The translations under genes and the position numbers were made by a program. Under the pieces are notes generated by a model. The model ran no database searches. It was not told the DNA's origin and was given only the letters and a program-made list of their open reading frames with translations. A stretch of 33,690 bases of DNA, from the NCBI GenBank assembly GCA_964532875.1, contig CAZHIZ010000023.1:1-33690 (forward strand), read 5' to 3'. Within the stretch, counting starts at the first letter, position 1. Each line of letters opens with the position of its first letter. Shown piece after piece: positions 33,460-33,690 of the stretch. This DNA comes from Caldithrix sp964532875 (GTDB lineage: Bacteria > Calditrichota > Calditrichia > Calditrichales > Calditrichaceae).

Positions 33460-33690
33460 AACCTCTATGCGCCTTTCTGGAATTTCATTATGGGTAAATG
33501 GTAATGGAGTATGCGGGTAAACAGGCCGTGGGCTAAGAAAACCCTGCTCCGCTGAGCGGGATGTCGGACAATCACAGTCGACTGAAATGGCGGGCAAACG
33601 TTTACACTTTCCTCACAATATTGTCGAACGGCCCAGATTAACTGAAGTCATCGGAAATGTGGTTCTGGTTGAATGGTTGAATCGTTGAAT

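Larger units (their letters stand above)
32440..33690. other. palindrome-rich noncoding region at the window end
   Basis: About 1.25 kb with no gene I can support. It contains, in order: a double-hairpin repeat copy (32530-32588), TTGAATGG-type text (about 32605-32640), the first copy of a paired repeat (32767-32832), a long GC hairpin (32913-32958), three short hairpins with three-base loops (33015-33037, 33071-33089, 33237-33251), an 11-bp inverted repeat (33037-33047 and 33189-33199), the second, inverted copy of the paired repeat (33395-33459), and more TTGAAT text at the very end. Confidence 0.75.

Noticed and set aside
33193..33597. Open frame of 134 codons on the minus strand
   Set aside because: It is mostly the two-hairpin repeat copy B; the same ELPRA-ARG peptide text arises from copy A on the plus strand at about 32745-32800.

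Overview
This is a 33.7 kb piece of a draft assembly from a Gram-negative bacterium, most likely of the FCB superphylum and plausibly Calditrichota or Ignavibacteria-like. The clues are a type IX secretion (T9SS) C-terminal sorting domain on a gingipain-like protease, a short primary sigma factor without region 1.1, KDO activation for lipopolysaccharide (kdsB), a WbqC-like protein and DUF3108. The lineage is inferred from protein families and was not tested. Three runs of exactly 100 N (1942-2041, 13671-13770, 17850-17949) look like placeholder gaps. Each falls where clearly more than 100 bp of coding sequence must be missing, so the frames that run through them do not represent real single proteins of the apparent length.

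Layout. 1-451: noncoding, with a copy of an interspersed double-hairpin repeat. 452-4324: two secreted proteins, a SASA-type carbohydrate esterase cut by gap 1 and then a C25 protease. 7325-4360 (minus): folB-folK-deoxynucleoside kinase-small membrane protein-GAF/HD-GYP, with a good promoter ahead of folB. 7421-8009: repeat-rich noncoding DNA. 8583-8065: a lipoprotein. 10368-8743: groL under a perfect CIRCE operator, with no groES beside it. 10893-13185 (plus): patatin-like lipase, a coiled-coil protein and the sigma factor. 13327-15049: an M23 peptidase interrupted by gap 2, then a CapA-like metallophosphatase. 15222-17849: gatC-kdsB-pyrG with ATGA overlaps. 17950-18285: the tail of a GGDEF protein. 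18364-19269: a helical-repeat protein. 22060-19288 (minus): an MsbA-type ABC exporter and a DUF3108 protein. 22325-24648: a radical SAM protein and a WbqC-like protein, convergent. 25023-25850: flagellin. 26150-28632: feoA (double domain) and feoB. 29029-29328: an SPW-repeat membrane protein. 31317-29443 (minus): a ferredoxin-like protein and a ChrA family transporter. 32369-31449 (minus): an outer-membrane-type protein whose C-terminus is the end of a universal stress protein. 32440-33690: a noncoding stretch packed with palindromes.

Common themes are cell-envelope functions (T9SS cargo, M23, KDO, exporter, WbqC), cyclic di-GMP turnover (HD-GYP and GGDEF) and ferrous iron uptake. Most operons are ordinary. 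The most unusual items are the outer-membrane/USP chimera at 31449-32369, a FeoB with a degenerate G1 motif, the ferredoxin with an unrecognised C-terminal domain next to ChrA, and several families of palindromic repeats, including twin palindromes upstream of flagellin. I see no tRNA, rRNA, CRISPR array or intact transposase gene.
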